Assembly: GCF_003265345.1 (NCBI RefSeq)
Contig: NZ_QFWW01000006.1
Span: forward strand, 117,079-181,078
DNA: 64,000 nt
Origin: Lentzea terrae
GTDB taxonomy: Bacteria > Actinomycetota > Actinomycetes > Mycobacteriales > Pseudonocardiaceae
Reading direction: 5' to 3'
The notes below the pieces were generated by a model. It was given only the letters and a program-made list of their open reading frames with translations. It searched no databases and was not told the DNA's origin. Each line of letters opens with the position of its first letter. Position 1 is the first letter of the stretch. The position numbers were made by a program, and so were the translations under genes. Positions 44,705-52,765 of this stretch are shown here, one piece after another.

Positions 44705-45013
44705 TCAGGCCACCCCGAGCAGCCTCAGCCCAGCCGTGGTGGCCGCAGCCAGCACGATCACCGCGACAAATGGCGCCTTCCGCCACGCCACCACGCCACC
44801 GACCACCACACCGATCGCGAGCGCCCACCCGCCGAACTGCTTGCCGTTCGTCAGCGCCGAAACCGCGACCAGCGCCAACAACAACACCGTCGCACTCGCC
44901 GACATGAGCTCCTGGACCTTCTCCGGCAGCGTCACCCGGTCCCGCAGCAACGGCCCGGCGATCCTGATGGCGAACGTGCCGGCGGCCAAGATCAGGACTG
45001 CGGTGACGGGCAC
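44705..45013 (-). CDS. azlD: AzlD-like branched-chain amino acid export subunit
   Basis: This 102-residue membrane protein has three to four helices. The GTG at 45013 follows GGAGG by five bases and overlaps the end of azlC by 22 bases. LILAAGTFAIRIAGPLLRD fits the AzlD family. AzlC and AzlD together export branched-chain amino acids or analogues. Confidence 0.85.
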   Translation of the reverse strand: MPVTAVLILAAGTFAIRIAGPLLRDRVTLPEKVQELMSASATVLLLALVAVSALTNGKQFGGWALAIGVVVGGVVAWRKAPFVAVIVLAAATTAGLRLLGVA

Positions 45014-45693
45014 GGTGCCTCCTCCTTCTTCTTCGTGCGAAACGCGACCAACCCGACGAGCGCGAGCAAAACCGGCACCCCAGCAGGCAGAAACGGCGTA
45101 GTCGTGAGCGCGATCGCGGCACCGGTGAGGGCCGCGTTGCGCGTCCTCGCGTCCTTCAAGCTCGGCAGCGTGAGCGCGAGCATGGCCGCCGGAAACGCCG
45201 CATCGAGCCCGAACGTCGCCGTGTCGCCGATCGCCTGCCCCGCCAGCGCCCCGACCAGCACACCGACGTTCCAACTGAAGAACAGCGCGACGCCGCACGC
45301 CCAGTAAGCCGCACGCGCTCTCGCGGGGTCCTTCTGCGCCATCGCAAAGGCCGTCGACTCGTCGATGAGCAGATGACTGCCGACAACTCGCGCGAGCGGA
45401 CTCCTGCCCAGCACGTCCCCGATCGCCAGCCCGAACGGCAGGTGCCGCGCGTTGAGCACCAGCCCGGCCACCACCGCCGCCGCAGGACTACCACCAGCGG
45501 CAACAATGCCCACAGCCATGAACTGCGAGCCACCCGCAAAGATCGCCACCGACATCAACACCGGCATCCACCAAGGCAGACCGGAGCCCACCGAGATCGC
45601 ACCGAACGAGGCGCCGGTGACCGCGGCACCAAGTGCGACTGCGGCCACGTCACGCAGAAGCACAGCATCAAGGGTTCGCCATATCGAACGCAT
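44992..45693 (-). CDS. azlC: AzlC family amino-acid exporter, large subunit
   Basis: This is a 233-residue membrane protein with about seven helices. The family segments GASFGAISVGSGLPWWMPVL, FAGGSQFMAVG and LNARHLPFGLAIGD are clear. The ATG at 45693 is chosen; a GTG one codon earlier is possible. It diverges from an XRE-cupin regulator, a common arrangement that suggests direct control. Confidence 0.92.
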   Translation of the reverse strand: MRSIWRTLDAVLLRDVAAVALGAAVTGASFGAISVGSGLPWWMPVLMSVAIFAGGSQFMAVGIVAAGGSPAAAVVAGLVLNARHLPFGLAIGDVLGRSPLARVVGSHLLIDESTAFAMAQKDPARARAAYWACGVALFFSWNVGVLVGALAGQAIGDTATFGLDAAFPAAMLALTLPSLKDARTRNAALTGAAIALTTTPFLPAGVPVLLALVGLVAFRTKKKEEAPCPSPQS

Positions 45694-45726
45694 CACCCAC
45701 TACGATGAACACCAGAACGGGTGTTC
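45674..45726. promoter_or_regulatory. Two dyads between azlC and the XRE-cupin regulator
   Basis: GTTCG-N6-CGAAC (45674-45689) lies over the first codons of azlC. GAACACC-N6-GGTGTTC (45707-45726) follows a -10-like TACGAT (45701-45706) of the regulator gene. Both contain GAAC/GTTC half-sites and are good candidates for one regulator controlling both directions. Confidence 0.5.
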
Positions 45727-45750
45727 GTCAAGCCGAACGGATGGACTTCT

Positions 45751-46305
45751 GTGTCGAACGCACCACTCGACCTGATCGCGGCCAACCTCCGCCGCGAGCG
45801 CGACCGCACCGGCATGTCGCTCTCCGACCTGGCCCGCAAGGCCGGCATCGCGAAGTCGACGCTCTCCCAACTGGAGTCCGGCGCCGGCAACCCGAGCGTG
45901 GAAACCCTGTGGGCTTTGGGCGTGGCGTTGGGCGTGCCGTTCAGCCGCCTGGTCGAACCGGCCGTGCCGCGCGTCCAGGTGATCCGCGCCGGCGAGGGCC
46001 CGGTCATCCACTCGGAGCGCGCGCACTACTCCGCCACGCTGCTGGCCGCCTGCCGTCCGGGGACGAAGCACGACATCTACTGGCTGGCGTTGGAACCCGG
46101 CGGCGCGCGCGAATCGGAGCCGCACGTGCCGGGCAGCGTGGAGCACATGATCGTGGCCTCGGGGCGGTGCCTGGCCGGGCTCGCCGAGGATCCGATCGAG
46201 CTCGGGCCTGGTGACTACATCGTTTATCCCGGGGATCTGCCGCACATCTGCAAGGCGTTGGAGCCGGGCACGACGGCGATGATGGTCATGGAGCACACGA
46301 CCTGA
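45751..46305 (+). CDS. XRE-family regulator with cupin domain
   Basis: This 184-residue regulator joins a helix-turn-helix (MSLSDLARKAGIAKSTLSQL near residue 20) to a C-terminal cupin (EHMIVASGRCLAG, YIVYPGDLPHICKAL). The cupin probably senses the exported amino acid or a related signal. The GTG at 45751 is preferred; an upstream in-frame GTG at 45721 falls within the dyad. It is divergent from azlCD. Confidence 0.9.
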   Translation: MSNAPLDLIAANLRRERDRTGMSLSDLARKAGIAKSTLSQLESGAGNPSVETLWALGVALGVPFSRLVEPAVPRVQVIRAGEGPVIHSERAHYSATLLAACRPGTKHDIYWLALEPGGARESEPHVPGSVEHMIVASGRCLAGLAEDPIELGPGDYIVYPGDLPHICKALEPGTTAMMVMEHTT

Positions 46306-46308
46306 ACT

Positions 46309-47136
46309 TCAGGCGTTCAACTGACGGACGAGCGTGCGCAGCCACGGTTCGGAGAGCGCGGGCTCGCCGTCGACGCCTCGCGCGATCTGCCGCCGCACTT
46401 CCCTCGTGCGCCCCGCCGACACCAGGTGCACGGCCTCGGCAAGTGCCTCTCGCGTGCGTTCGTCCCTCTTGGCCTCGCGCAGGTACTCCCGCCACCGGTG
46501 CAGCTGAAAGGGCCACGTCAGCTTGGTCTGGTTGTCGCCGAAGTACGACCAGACGTCCAGGTCGAGCGACACGTTGACCACAGCCGAGGCCGGCAACCGG
46601 CGCGTCCACTCGGCGTGCTGCTGCCAGCGCCACGTGTTCGGGCTGGTCTTCTTCCTCCTCGTGACGCCGATGAACCGCAGCTTCTGGCGGATCACCGGCC
46701 ACGTTTCCCGCTCCTCGGCGATCCAGTCGTCGAGCAACGTGAAGAGCTTGGTGAACGTCGAGCCCTCGTACACCACGTCGACGAACGTCACCGGACGGTC
46801 GCGCCTCGCCAGCGACGCGGGCGTGATGCCGATCTCGGCAGCGAGCTCGCGGGCGCGCGGGAGGTCCGAGTGCGCGATCGCGCGCCCGCGGTCGAACGAC
46901 ACCGGCAACCTGTCCACCACACGGCCGGTTCCCTCCAACGCTCCGCCGAGCAGGTCGAACATCGAGTCGAGCGACCGGCCGACGAACACGAGATCGCCGT
47001 TTCCACTGCGCGCCAGCACTTTGCCCGTGCACTCGGCCAGGTCGTCGAGGTACCACAGGTCGGGCGTGGCGATGTCGTCGAGCAGCGACCCCAACCGGTC
47101 CGGCGCCACGAGGTCCCAGCGAAACGGCATGTTCAT
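46309..47136 (-). CDS. Uncharacterised conserved-looking protein
   Basis: I do not recognise this 275-residue cytosolic protein with confidence. It starts MNMPFRWDLVAPDRLGSLLD. Two segments, LVFVGRSLDSMFDLL and VTFVDVVYEGSTFTKLF, look like the sugar-phosphate-binding loops of phosphoribosyltransferases, and many Trp/Arg residues follow (SPNTWRWQQHAEW). No signal peptide or membrane helix. Neighbours give no hint. The PRTase idea is weak inference. Confidence 0.7.
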   Translation of the reverse strand: MNMPFRWDLVAPDRLGSLLDDIATPDLWYLDDLAECTGKVLARSGNGDLVFVGRSLDSMFDLLGGALEGTGRVVDRLPVSFDRGRAIAHSDLPRARELAAEIGITPASLARRDRPVTFVDVVYEGSTFTKLFTLLDDWIAEERETWPVIRQKLRFIGVTRRKKTSPNTWRWQQHAEWTRRLPASAVVNVSLDLDVWSYFGDNQTKLTWPFQLHRWREYLREAKRDERTREALAEAVHLVSAGRTREVRRQIARGVDGEPALSEPWLRTLVRQLNA

Positions 47137-47180
47137 GCGGCCATGATGACCAGTCGCACGAACATGCCGCCCGCGAATTT

Positions 47181-48479
47181 CTAGTAGCTGGCGGGCCGGA
47201 ACCCGCTCCACCCGGTCCCCACCTGCACCGCCGTGGCCAGCGTCCCGTCCCCTTGCCCGCTCCACCGCCACAACGTCGAGTCGTTCGACCGCACCGCGAC
47301 GACGTCCGCCCGAGCGTCCCCGGTCACGTCCATCACGTTGAACCCGGAGAACCCGGCCCACCCGGAGCCGACCTGACGCCCGCTGGAGAAGGTCCCGTTT
47401 CCGTTGCCCTCCCAGAAGAAGAGCTCACCGGCACCACCGACGCCCCACAGATCGCCATCCCCGTCACCGTCGGCATCCCCACCGGCAAAGCGCGGGAACG
47501 AGGCCCAGCCCTCGCCGACGAAGATCCGGGCGGAGAACTTCCCCGAGCCCTGACCGGGGTACCAGTACAACCGCCCGCCGTCACGCCCGACGACGTCCGC
47601 GCGGTTGTCGCCGTTCACGTCCAGCACCGCGAACCACTCCAGCGTCTCCCAGCCGGAACCGGAGTTGGCGAGCTTGGTGAACGTGCCGCGGCCCGAGTTG
47701 TGCCAGTAGTGCAGCGTTCCGTCGGTCCCGGTGGCCAGGATGTCCGCGAAGCCGTCCGCGTTCGTGTCGCCGACGCCGATGCGGTTGAACGTGGACGACC
47801 AGCCCGGCCCCACCTCGCTGGACGCACCGAAGCCGCCGCCGGACGTGCCGGGGTACAGCCGCATGACGTTGTCCGGGGCCACGGCGAGCAGGTCGTCGTA
47901 GCGGTCGCCGTTCACGCTCTCCGCGGCCAGGCTGCGCGCGGCCGTCCACCACGTCGTCTGCTTGCGCGCGCCCGCCCAGCTGAAGCTGAAGTGGATGTGG
48001 TCGGTGTGCGGTGACGCGCCGCTGTAGGCCTGCCAGCCGGCAGAGGCCTCGTAGGCCTTCCAGATCTTGTGGTCCCAGATCATGTACATGATGCCCAGCC
48101 GGCGGGCCAGGGCGTGCTTGTTGCCGTGCTGGTCGGTCGCGAGCAGCCACTGCAGGAGGTCGGCGGCCTGCGCGGCCTGGGTGGAGTTGCCGGCGTTGAA
48201 CGGGTAGTCGAGCGCGCGGCCTTCCTTGTGCTCGCTCTGGCCACCGGAGTCGCACGCGCGGACCATGCCGAGGTCGGCGCGGCCGTACTCGGCCTTGAGC
48301 AGGTCGCGGAACCCGACCACGCCCGGTTTGGCGTCCGGGTCGCACGTCGTCTGGCCCACGTAGGTGGCGTACTTGTCGATCGCCGCGCCGAACGCGGGCG
48401 TTGGTGGTGCGGCAGAAGCAGGCGCCATCAGTGCCAACGACATCGCAGCAGCGCTTAACGCTACGAGCATCCTCTTCAC
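47181..48479 (-). CDS. Secreted protein with peptidase-like N-domain and FG-GAP repeats
   Basis: This is a 432-residue exported protein. The GTG at 48479 follows GGGAG by six bases and opens a signal peptide ending at PASAAP. Residues 35-165 match the ARB-07466-type (M15/LAS-peptidase-like) domain, with EHKEGRALDYPFN and ASPHTDHIHFSF holding probable metal histidines and aspartate. The rest is FG-GAP/VCBS beta-propeller repeats (DTNADGFADI, DVNGDNRADVV, DADGDGDGDL) that bind calcium. It may cut or bind cell-wall material. Confidence 0.85.
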   Translation of the reverse strand: MKRMLVALSAAAMSLALMAPASAAPPTPAFGAAIDKYATYVGQTTCDPDAKPGVVGFRDLLKAEYGRADLGMVRACDSGGQSEHKEGRALDYPFNAGNSTQAAQAADLLQWLLATDQHGNKHALARRLGIMYMIWDHKIWKAYEASAGWQAYSGASPHTDHIHFSFSWAGARKQTTWWTAARSLAAESVNGDRYDDLLAVAPDNVMRLYPGTSGGGFGASSEVGPGWSSTFNRIGVGDTNADGFADILATGTDGTLHYWHNSGRGTFTKLANSGSGWETLEWFAVLDVNGDNRADVVGRDGGRLYWYPGQGSGKFSARIFVGEGWASFPRFAGGDADGDGDGDLWGVGGAGELFFWEGNGNGTFSSGRQVGSGWAGFSGFNVMDVTGDARADVVAVRSNDSTLWRWSGQGDGTLATAVQVGTGWSGFRPASY

Positions 48480-48622
48480 GGTGGTCTCCCCTGTCGAGTG
48501 GATGACGCTCAGCGTGCGGAGGCGGGCTACACGGCCCCTACACGCGCTCCACACGTCTCGACAGGACGCCGCTGGAGTCGGAGCGGCTGCACCCGGTGAC
48601 CGCGGTGGTCGCGAGACGAGCC

Positions 48623-48790
48623 ACTATGGGCATTCCACATGAGACTTACGTCATACGGTCCGCGCAGCTGGAGATGAAGGTCGTGCTCACACGGCTGGCG
48701 CAACGCCTGGAGATGCAGCTGCTGGATCCCGAACCGGAGGCGGCGAAGGGGCATCGGAGCCACTGGGCGCCCCTGCCGGGTCGCGTACGC
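48623..48790 (+). pseudogene. Remnant of a cytochrome P450 C-terminus
   Basis: The frame reads AQLEMKVVLTRLAQRLEMQL, then LDPEPEAAKGHRSHWAPLPG and RVREKG. It follows the spacing of the L-helix and last strand of actinobacterial P450s (EMKxVL, DPxPE, then PxxGxxV). The haem-cysteine loop and everything before it are absent. It sits between the FG-GAP gene and the RAE. This looks like the debris of a deleted P450; identification by pattern only. Confidence 0.4.
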
Positions 48791-48837
48791 GAAAAAGGCT
48801 CCCCCGTTTTCTTCCCACTTAACCGTATAGCAGACAG

Positions 48838-48858
48838 GGGGCCTTGCCACAAGACCCC
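48838..48858. promoter_or_regulatory. Rifamycin-associated element (RAE) upstream of helR
   Basis: A 21-base imperfect dyad has GGGG arms outside CTTG/CAAG. Its minus-strand core, GGGTCTTGTGGCAAGGCCC, matches 17 of 19 positions of the RAE consensus as I recall it (GGGGCTTGCGGCAAGGCCC). RAEs are promoter elements of genes induced by rifamycins. It lies about 50 bases before the helicase start. Confidence 0.8.
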
Positions 48859-48909
48859 GTGCGTCCTTCACACTCATCGCCTCAAGCCGGAAAACGCTGT
48901 GGGGAGCTC

Positions 48910-51075
48910 GTGGGGTACGAAGAAGAACTTCAGTCCGAACGCGACTACGTTGCCGGTCTCTACGCACGGCTCGATGCCGAACGCGCGCGCGTGAAGGCGG
49001 CGTACCAGTCTGCGCTGGGTGGCACCGGCGAGACGGCCATGGAACGGGACAACGAGGTGCGGGCCCGGCACCGTGAGATGAAGCGGCTGAACGTCGCCGA
49101 CTACGGGCTGTGCTTCGGCCGGTTGGACAGCGTCGACGGTGACGTCTCCTACATCGGCAGGATCGGCCTGTTCGACGAGTTCGACGACTTCGAGCCGGTG
49201 CTGCTCGACTGGCGCGCACCGGCGGCGCGCCCGTTCTACACCGCGACCGGCGCCCAGCCGGAGGGCATGGCGCGGCGCAGGCAGTTCCACACCCGCCGCC
49301 GCGCCGTCGCCGGCTTCACCGACGAGGTCTTCGGCAAGCTCGGCGAGGAACAGGGCGACGTGGCCCTGCTCGCGGCGTTGAACGCGCCGCGCGGCGAGGG
49401 CATGCGCGACATCGTGGCGACCATCCAGGCCGAGCAGGACGCGATCATCCGGCTCGACCACCCCGGCGTGCTGGTGATCGAGGGCGGCCCCGGCACCGGC
49501 AAGACCGTCGTGGCGCTGCACCGCGTCGCCTATCTGATGTACACGCAACGAGAGCGCATGGAACGGCACGGCGTCCTCGTCGTGGGCCCGAACCCGGCGT
49601 TCCTCAACCACATCGGCCGCGTCCTGCCGTCGCTGGGCGAGTCCGACGTGGTGTTCACGACCGCCGGTGGCCTCCTGCCGGGCGTGCGGACCTCGCGCGA
49701 GGACGTGCCGGACGTCGCGCGGCTCAAGGGTTCGCTGAAGATGGTGGAGGTCCTGAAGGCCGCCGTGGCCGACCGGCAGCGGCTGCCGGTCTCGCCGATC
49801 CCGATCGGCATGAAGGACGTCGTCGTCGAGATCAACGCCGAGACCGCGGAATGGGCCAGGCAGGAAGCGCGCGACAGCGGCCTGCCGCACAACGAGGCCC
49901 GCAAGGTGTTCACCGAGATCATCACGTACGTCCTGACCGAACGCGCCCTCGGCCGGATCGGGAAGGGCTGGCTGTCGCGGTCCGACAAGGCCGGCTGGGA
50001 GGACATGCGCTCCGGCCTGCTCAAGGACCTCGCCGACGACGGGGCTTTCTTGCGAGCGCTGGACGAGCTGTGGCCGTTGCTGACGCCTGAGCAGCTCCTG
50101 GGCTCGCTCTACTCGTCTGCCGAGCGGCTGGCGGCGGCGGGCGCGGACCCGTCGCTACACCGGGTCCAGGGCGACGCGTGGACGGTGTCGGACGTGCCGC
50201 TGCTCGACGAGCTGCACGAACTGCTGGGCCGCGACGGCTCCGAACAGGCCCGCGACCAGGCCGCGCTGGCCGAGAAGCAGGCCGAGGCCAGGTACGCGTC
50301 GGAGGTGCTCGACAGCCTCGTCGGCCGCCAGGACCACATGGACGACGAGGACCACCTGTTCGCCACGGACCTCCTGTTCGCGGAGGACCTGGCCGAGCGC
50401 TTCGACGAGCACGACACCCGCACGCTCGTCGAACGCGCGGCCGCCGACCGCGGCTGGACCTACCGGCACGTGGTGGTGGACGAGGCCCAGGAACTGTCCG
50501 AAATGGACTGGCGAGTCCTCATGCGCCGCTGCCCTGGCCGTTCCTTCACGGTGGTGGGCGACCTGGCCCAGCGCCGTTCGCCCGCAGGCGCCTCGTCCTG
50601 GGCCGACATGCTGGAACCGTACGTGCCCGGCCGCTGGCTCTACCGCTCGCTGACGGTCAACTACCGCACGCCGGCCGAGATCATGGCGGTCGCCGCCCGG
50701 GTGCTCGCCGAGTTCGCGCCGGACGTGCAGGCACCGGAGTCCGTGCGCGCCAACGGAGTCCAGCCGTGGGCGCGGCAGGTTTCGGCCGCCGAGCTGCCGG
50801 CCGCGATCGAGGAGTTCGTCACGGCGGAGGCGTCACTCGAGGGCACCAGCGTCGTGATCGGGCCGCCCGGTGTGCCCGGCACGATTCCCGCCTCCGAGAC
50901 CAAGGGCCTGGAGTACGACTCGGTGCTCGTCGTCGAGCCGGAACGAATCCTGGCCGACGGGCCGCGCGGTGCGGCCGAGCTGTACGTGGCTCTCACCCGT
51001 GCCACGCAACGGCTCGGCGTGCTGCACCACGAGCCGTTGCCGGACCCGTTGACCGGCCTCAAGCCGAAGGTTTGA
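48910..51075 (+). CDS. helR: HelD/HelR-type RNA polymerase-associated helicase-like ATPase
   Basis: This 721-residue UvrD/HelD-like ATPase has the long N-terminal coiled-coil arm (EEELQSERDYVAGLYARL), Walker A GGPGTGKTVVALHR near residue 195, Walker B VVVDEAQELSEMDW and a C-terminal ETKGLEYDSVLVVEPERI motif. HelD proteins pull stalled RNA polymerase off DNA; the actinobacterial HelR branch also displaces rifamycins and gives resistance. The RAE directly upstream supports HelR. The GTG at 48910 is preferred; upstream starts add residues outside the family pattern. Confidence 0.88.
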   Translation: MGYEEELQSERDYVAGLYARLDAERARVKAAYQSALGGTGETAMERDNEVRARHREMKRLNVADYGLCFGRLDSVDGDVSYIGRIGLFDEFDDFEPVLLDWRAPAARPFYTATGAQPEGMARRRQFHTRRRAVAGFTDEVFGKLGEEQGDVALLAALNAPRGEGMRDIVATIQAEQDAIIRLDHPGVLVIEGGPGTGKTVVALHRVAYLMYTQRERMERHGVLVVGPNPAFLNHIGRVLPSLGESDVVFTTAGGLLPGVRTSREDVPDVARLKGSLKMVEVLKAAVADRQRLPVSPIPIGMKDVVVEINAETAEWARQEARDSGLPHNEARKVFTEIITYVLTERALGRIGKGWLSRSDKAGWEDMRSGLLKDLADDGAFLRALDELWPLLTPEQLLGSLYSSAERLAAAGADPSLHRVQGDAWTVSDVPLLDELHELLGRDGSEQARDQAALAEKQAEARYASEVLDSLVGRQDHMDDEDHLFATDLLFAEDLAERFDEHDTRTLVERAAADRGWTYRHVVVDEAQELSEMDWRVLMRRCPGRSFTVVGDLAQRRSPAGASSWADMLEPYVPGRWLYRSLTVNYRTPAEIMAVAARVLAEFAPDVQAPESVRANGVQPWARQVSAAELPAAIEEFVTAEASLEGTSVVIGPPGVPGTIPASETKGLEYDSVLVVEPERILADGPRGAAELYVALTRATQRLGVLHHEPLPDPLTGLKPKV

Positions 51076-51086
51076 GGCCACACGAT

Positions 51087-51162
51087 CAGGTAGTTGCGCA
51101 GGCAGATGAGCGCACGCAAATCGGCAGGGATGTCACCCAGCACGCACCTGCGCAACCACCTG
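51087..51162. repeat. 16-base inverted repeat downstream of helR
   Basis: CAGGTAGTTGCGCAGG (51087-51102) and CCTGCGCAACCACCTG (51147-51162) pair with one mismatch across 44 bases. It lies 12 bases past the helicase stop, so it may end or stabilise that transcript. Another role cannot be excluded. Confidence 0.45.
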
Positions 51163-51318
51163 GTCGAGCCGCCGCGGAAGCCGTCGATGACCGAGCTGTA
51201 CGAGCGGTCGCAGCAGCGCGACTGGGGCGTAGATCGCACCACGATCACCACGTCGTCCGTGACCTCCGCGAGGGCCGCATCCACAGTTGAGCTCGAACGA
51301 CGAGTCTGGGGGGACCAC

Positions 51319-51570
51319 ATGAGCAGACCACCGAACGAACCGTTCGACGAGCGCGACCTCTACGCGCAGAACCCGGATCCGTTCTCGGCCTTCTCCAAGA
51401 CCCCGAAACGGCAACCGAACGCGGGCACCCGCCCGCTCGGCATGTACGAGGTGCCGGAGCCGGCCATCCCGGTGGCGCCACGCCAGGCCGGCGCGGGCAT
51501 CACGCTCGTCATCGTGCTCACGGTGTTCGCACTGCTGCTGGGCACCGCGATCTTCCTGCTGTCCACATAA
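51319..51570 (+). CDS. Small tail-anchored membrane protein
   Basis: This 83-residue protein has a polar N-terminus (MSRPPNEPFDERDLYAQNPD) and a single C-terminal helix (ITLVIVLTVFALLLGTAIFL). The ATG follows a GGGG-rich site. I do not know the family. The layout (soluble part inside, short tail out) resembles small stress or division-linked membrane proteins, which is only a guess. Confidence 0.65.
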   Translation: MSRPPNEPFDERDLYAQNPDPFSAFSKTPKRQPNAGTRPLGMYEVPEPAIPVAPRQAGAGITLVIVLTVFALLLGTAIFLLST

Positions 51571-51576
51571 GACAAA

Positions 51577-51604
51577 AGGCGCACCGCCGGAAAGCGGTGC
51601 GCCT
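51577..51604 (-). terminator. Rho-independent terminator of pdxS
   Basis: Perfect 11-base arms (AGGCGCACCGC and its complement) flank a six-base loop. On the minus strand a TTTTGTC run follows. It serves pdxS and possibly also the convergent small membrane protein gene. Confidence 0.9.
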
Positions 51605-51623
51605 CGAGCCAACTCAGAAGTTC

Positions 51624-52517
51624 TTACCAGCCGCGCTCGGCCAGCCGGTGCGGCTCCGGCACGTCCTCGACGTTGATGCCGACCATGGCCTCACCCAGCC
51701 CGCGCGAGACCTTGGCGATGACGTCCGGGTCGTCGTGGAAGGTCGTGGCCTTCACGATGGCCTCGGCGCGCTGGGCCGGGTTGCCGGACTTGAAGATGCC
51801 GGAACCGACGAACACGCCCTCGGCGCCGAGCTGCATCATCATCGCGGCGTCGGCCGGAGTGGCGATGCCGCCCGCGGTGAACAGCACGACGGGGAGCTTG
51901 CCGTTCTGCGCGACCTCGCGCACGAGCTCGTACGGCGCCTGGAGCTCCTTGGCGGCCACGTACAGCTCGTCCTCGGGGAGGTTCTGCAGGCGGCGGATCT
52001 CCTGGCGGATCTTGCGCATGTGCGTGGTGGCGTTGGAGACGTCACCGGTGCCGGCCTCGCCCTTGGAGCGGATCATGGCCGCGCCCTCGGTGATGCGGCG
52101 CAGGGCCTCTCCGAGGTTCGTCGCACCGCACACGAAGGGGACGGTGAAGGCCCACTTGTCGATGTGGTTGGCGTAGTCGGCCGGGGTCAGCACCTCGGAC
52201 TCGTCGATGTAGTCGACGCCCAGCGACGCGAGGACCTGGGCCTCGACGAAGTGGCCGATGCGGGCCTTGGCCATCACGGGGATCGAGACGGCGTTGATGA
52301 TCCCGTCGATCAGGTCGGGATCGCTCATGCGGGCGACGCCGCCCTGCGCGCGGATGTCGGCGGGCACGCGCTCGAGCGCCATGACGGCGACGGCGCCGGC
52401 GTCCTCCGCGATCTTCGCCTGAGTGGCGTCGACCACGTCCATGATCACGCCACCCTTGAGCATCTCGGCCATGCCGCGCTTGACGCGGGCGGTGCCAGTG
52501 ACCTGATCAGTGCTCAC
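51624..52517 (-). CDS. pdxS: Pyridoxal 5'-phosphate synthase lyase subunit PdxS
   Basis: PdxS builds pyridoxal phosphate from ribose 5-phosphate, glyceraldehyde 3-phosphate and ammonia from PdxT. The 297-residue TIM-barrel has [31 protein letters not shown], the catalytic Lys in [15 protein letters not shown], and [20 protein letters not shown]. The GTG at 52517 follows AAAGG and gives the usual length; an ATG 42 bases upstream would add 14 residues. pdxT-yebC are 14 kb downstream instead of adjacent. Confidence 0.97.
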   Translation of the reverse strand: MSTDQVTGTARVKRGMAEMLKGGVIMDVVDATQAKIAEDAGAVAVMALERVPADIRAQGGVARMSDPDLIDGIINAVSIPVMAKARIGHFVEAQVLASLGVDYIDESEVLTPADYANHIDKWAFTVPFVCGATNLGEALRRITEGAAMIRSKGEAGTGDVSNATTHMRKIRQEIRRLQNLPEDELYVAAKELQAPYELVREVAQNGKLPVVLFTAGGIATPADAAMMMQLGAEGVFVGSGIFKSGNPAQRAEAIVKATTFHDDPDVIAKVSRGLGEAMVGINVEDVPEPHRLAERGW

Positions 52518-52765
52518 GGGCCAACCTTTCACGAGGGGAAGTTTTCCGGGTGAACTCATCCTACGTCTGACGTGGCCACCTCACCCAAGCCACTGGAGCC
52601 CGGAACCAGAAGGCCACTTCGCGATCAACCGCAGGTCGTGACCCGTGCCACTCACTCAGCCGGAAGACCCGCTCACGAACAGGTAGGCGTCCAGTCGGGG
52701 TCTCCCACTTGTACCGGGAGGTGAACGGGTGTGAGATCGAACACTACGACTTGACGGAGGTAGCC

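Noticed and set aside
36890..52517. Integrated mobile element splitting the pdx operon
   Set aside because: No integrase, transposase, tRNA edge or clear direct repeat was seen; the block is called an insertion only in the sense of gene order.
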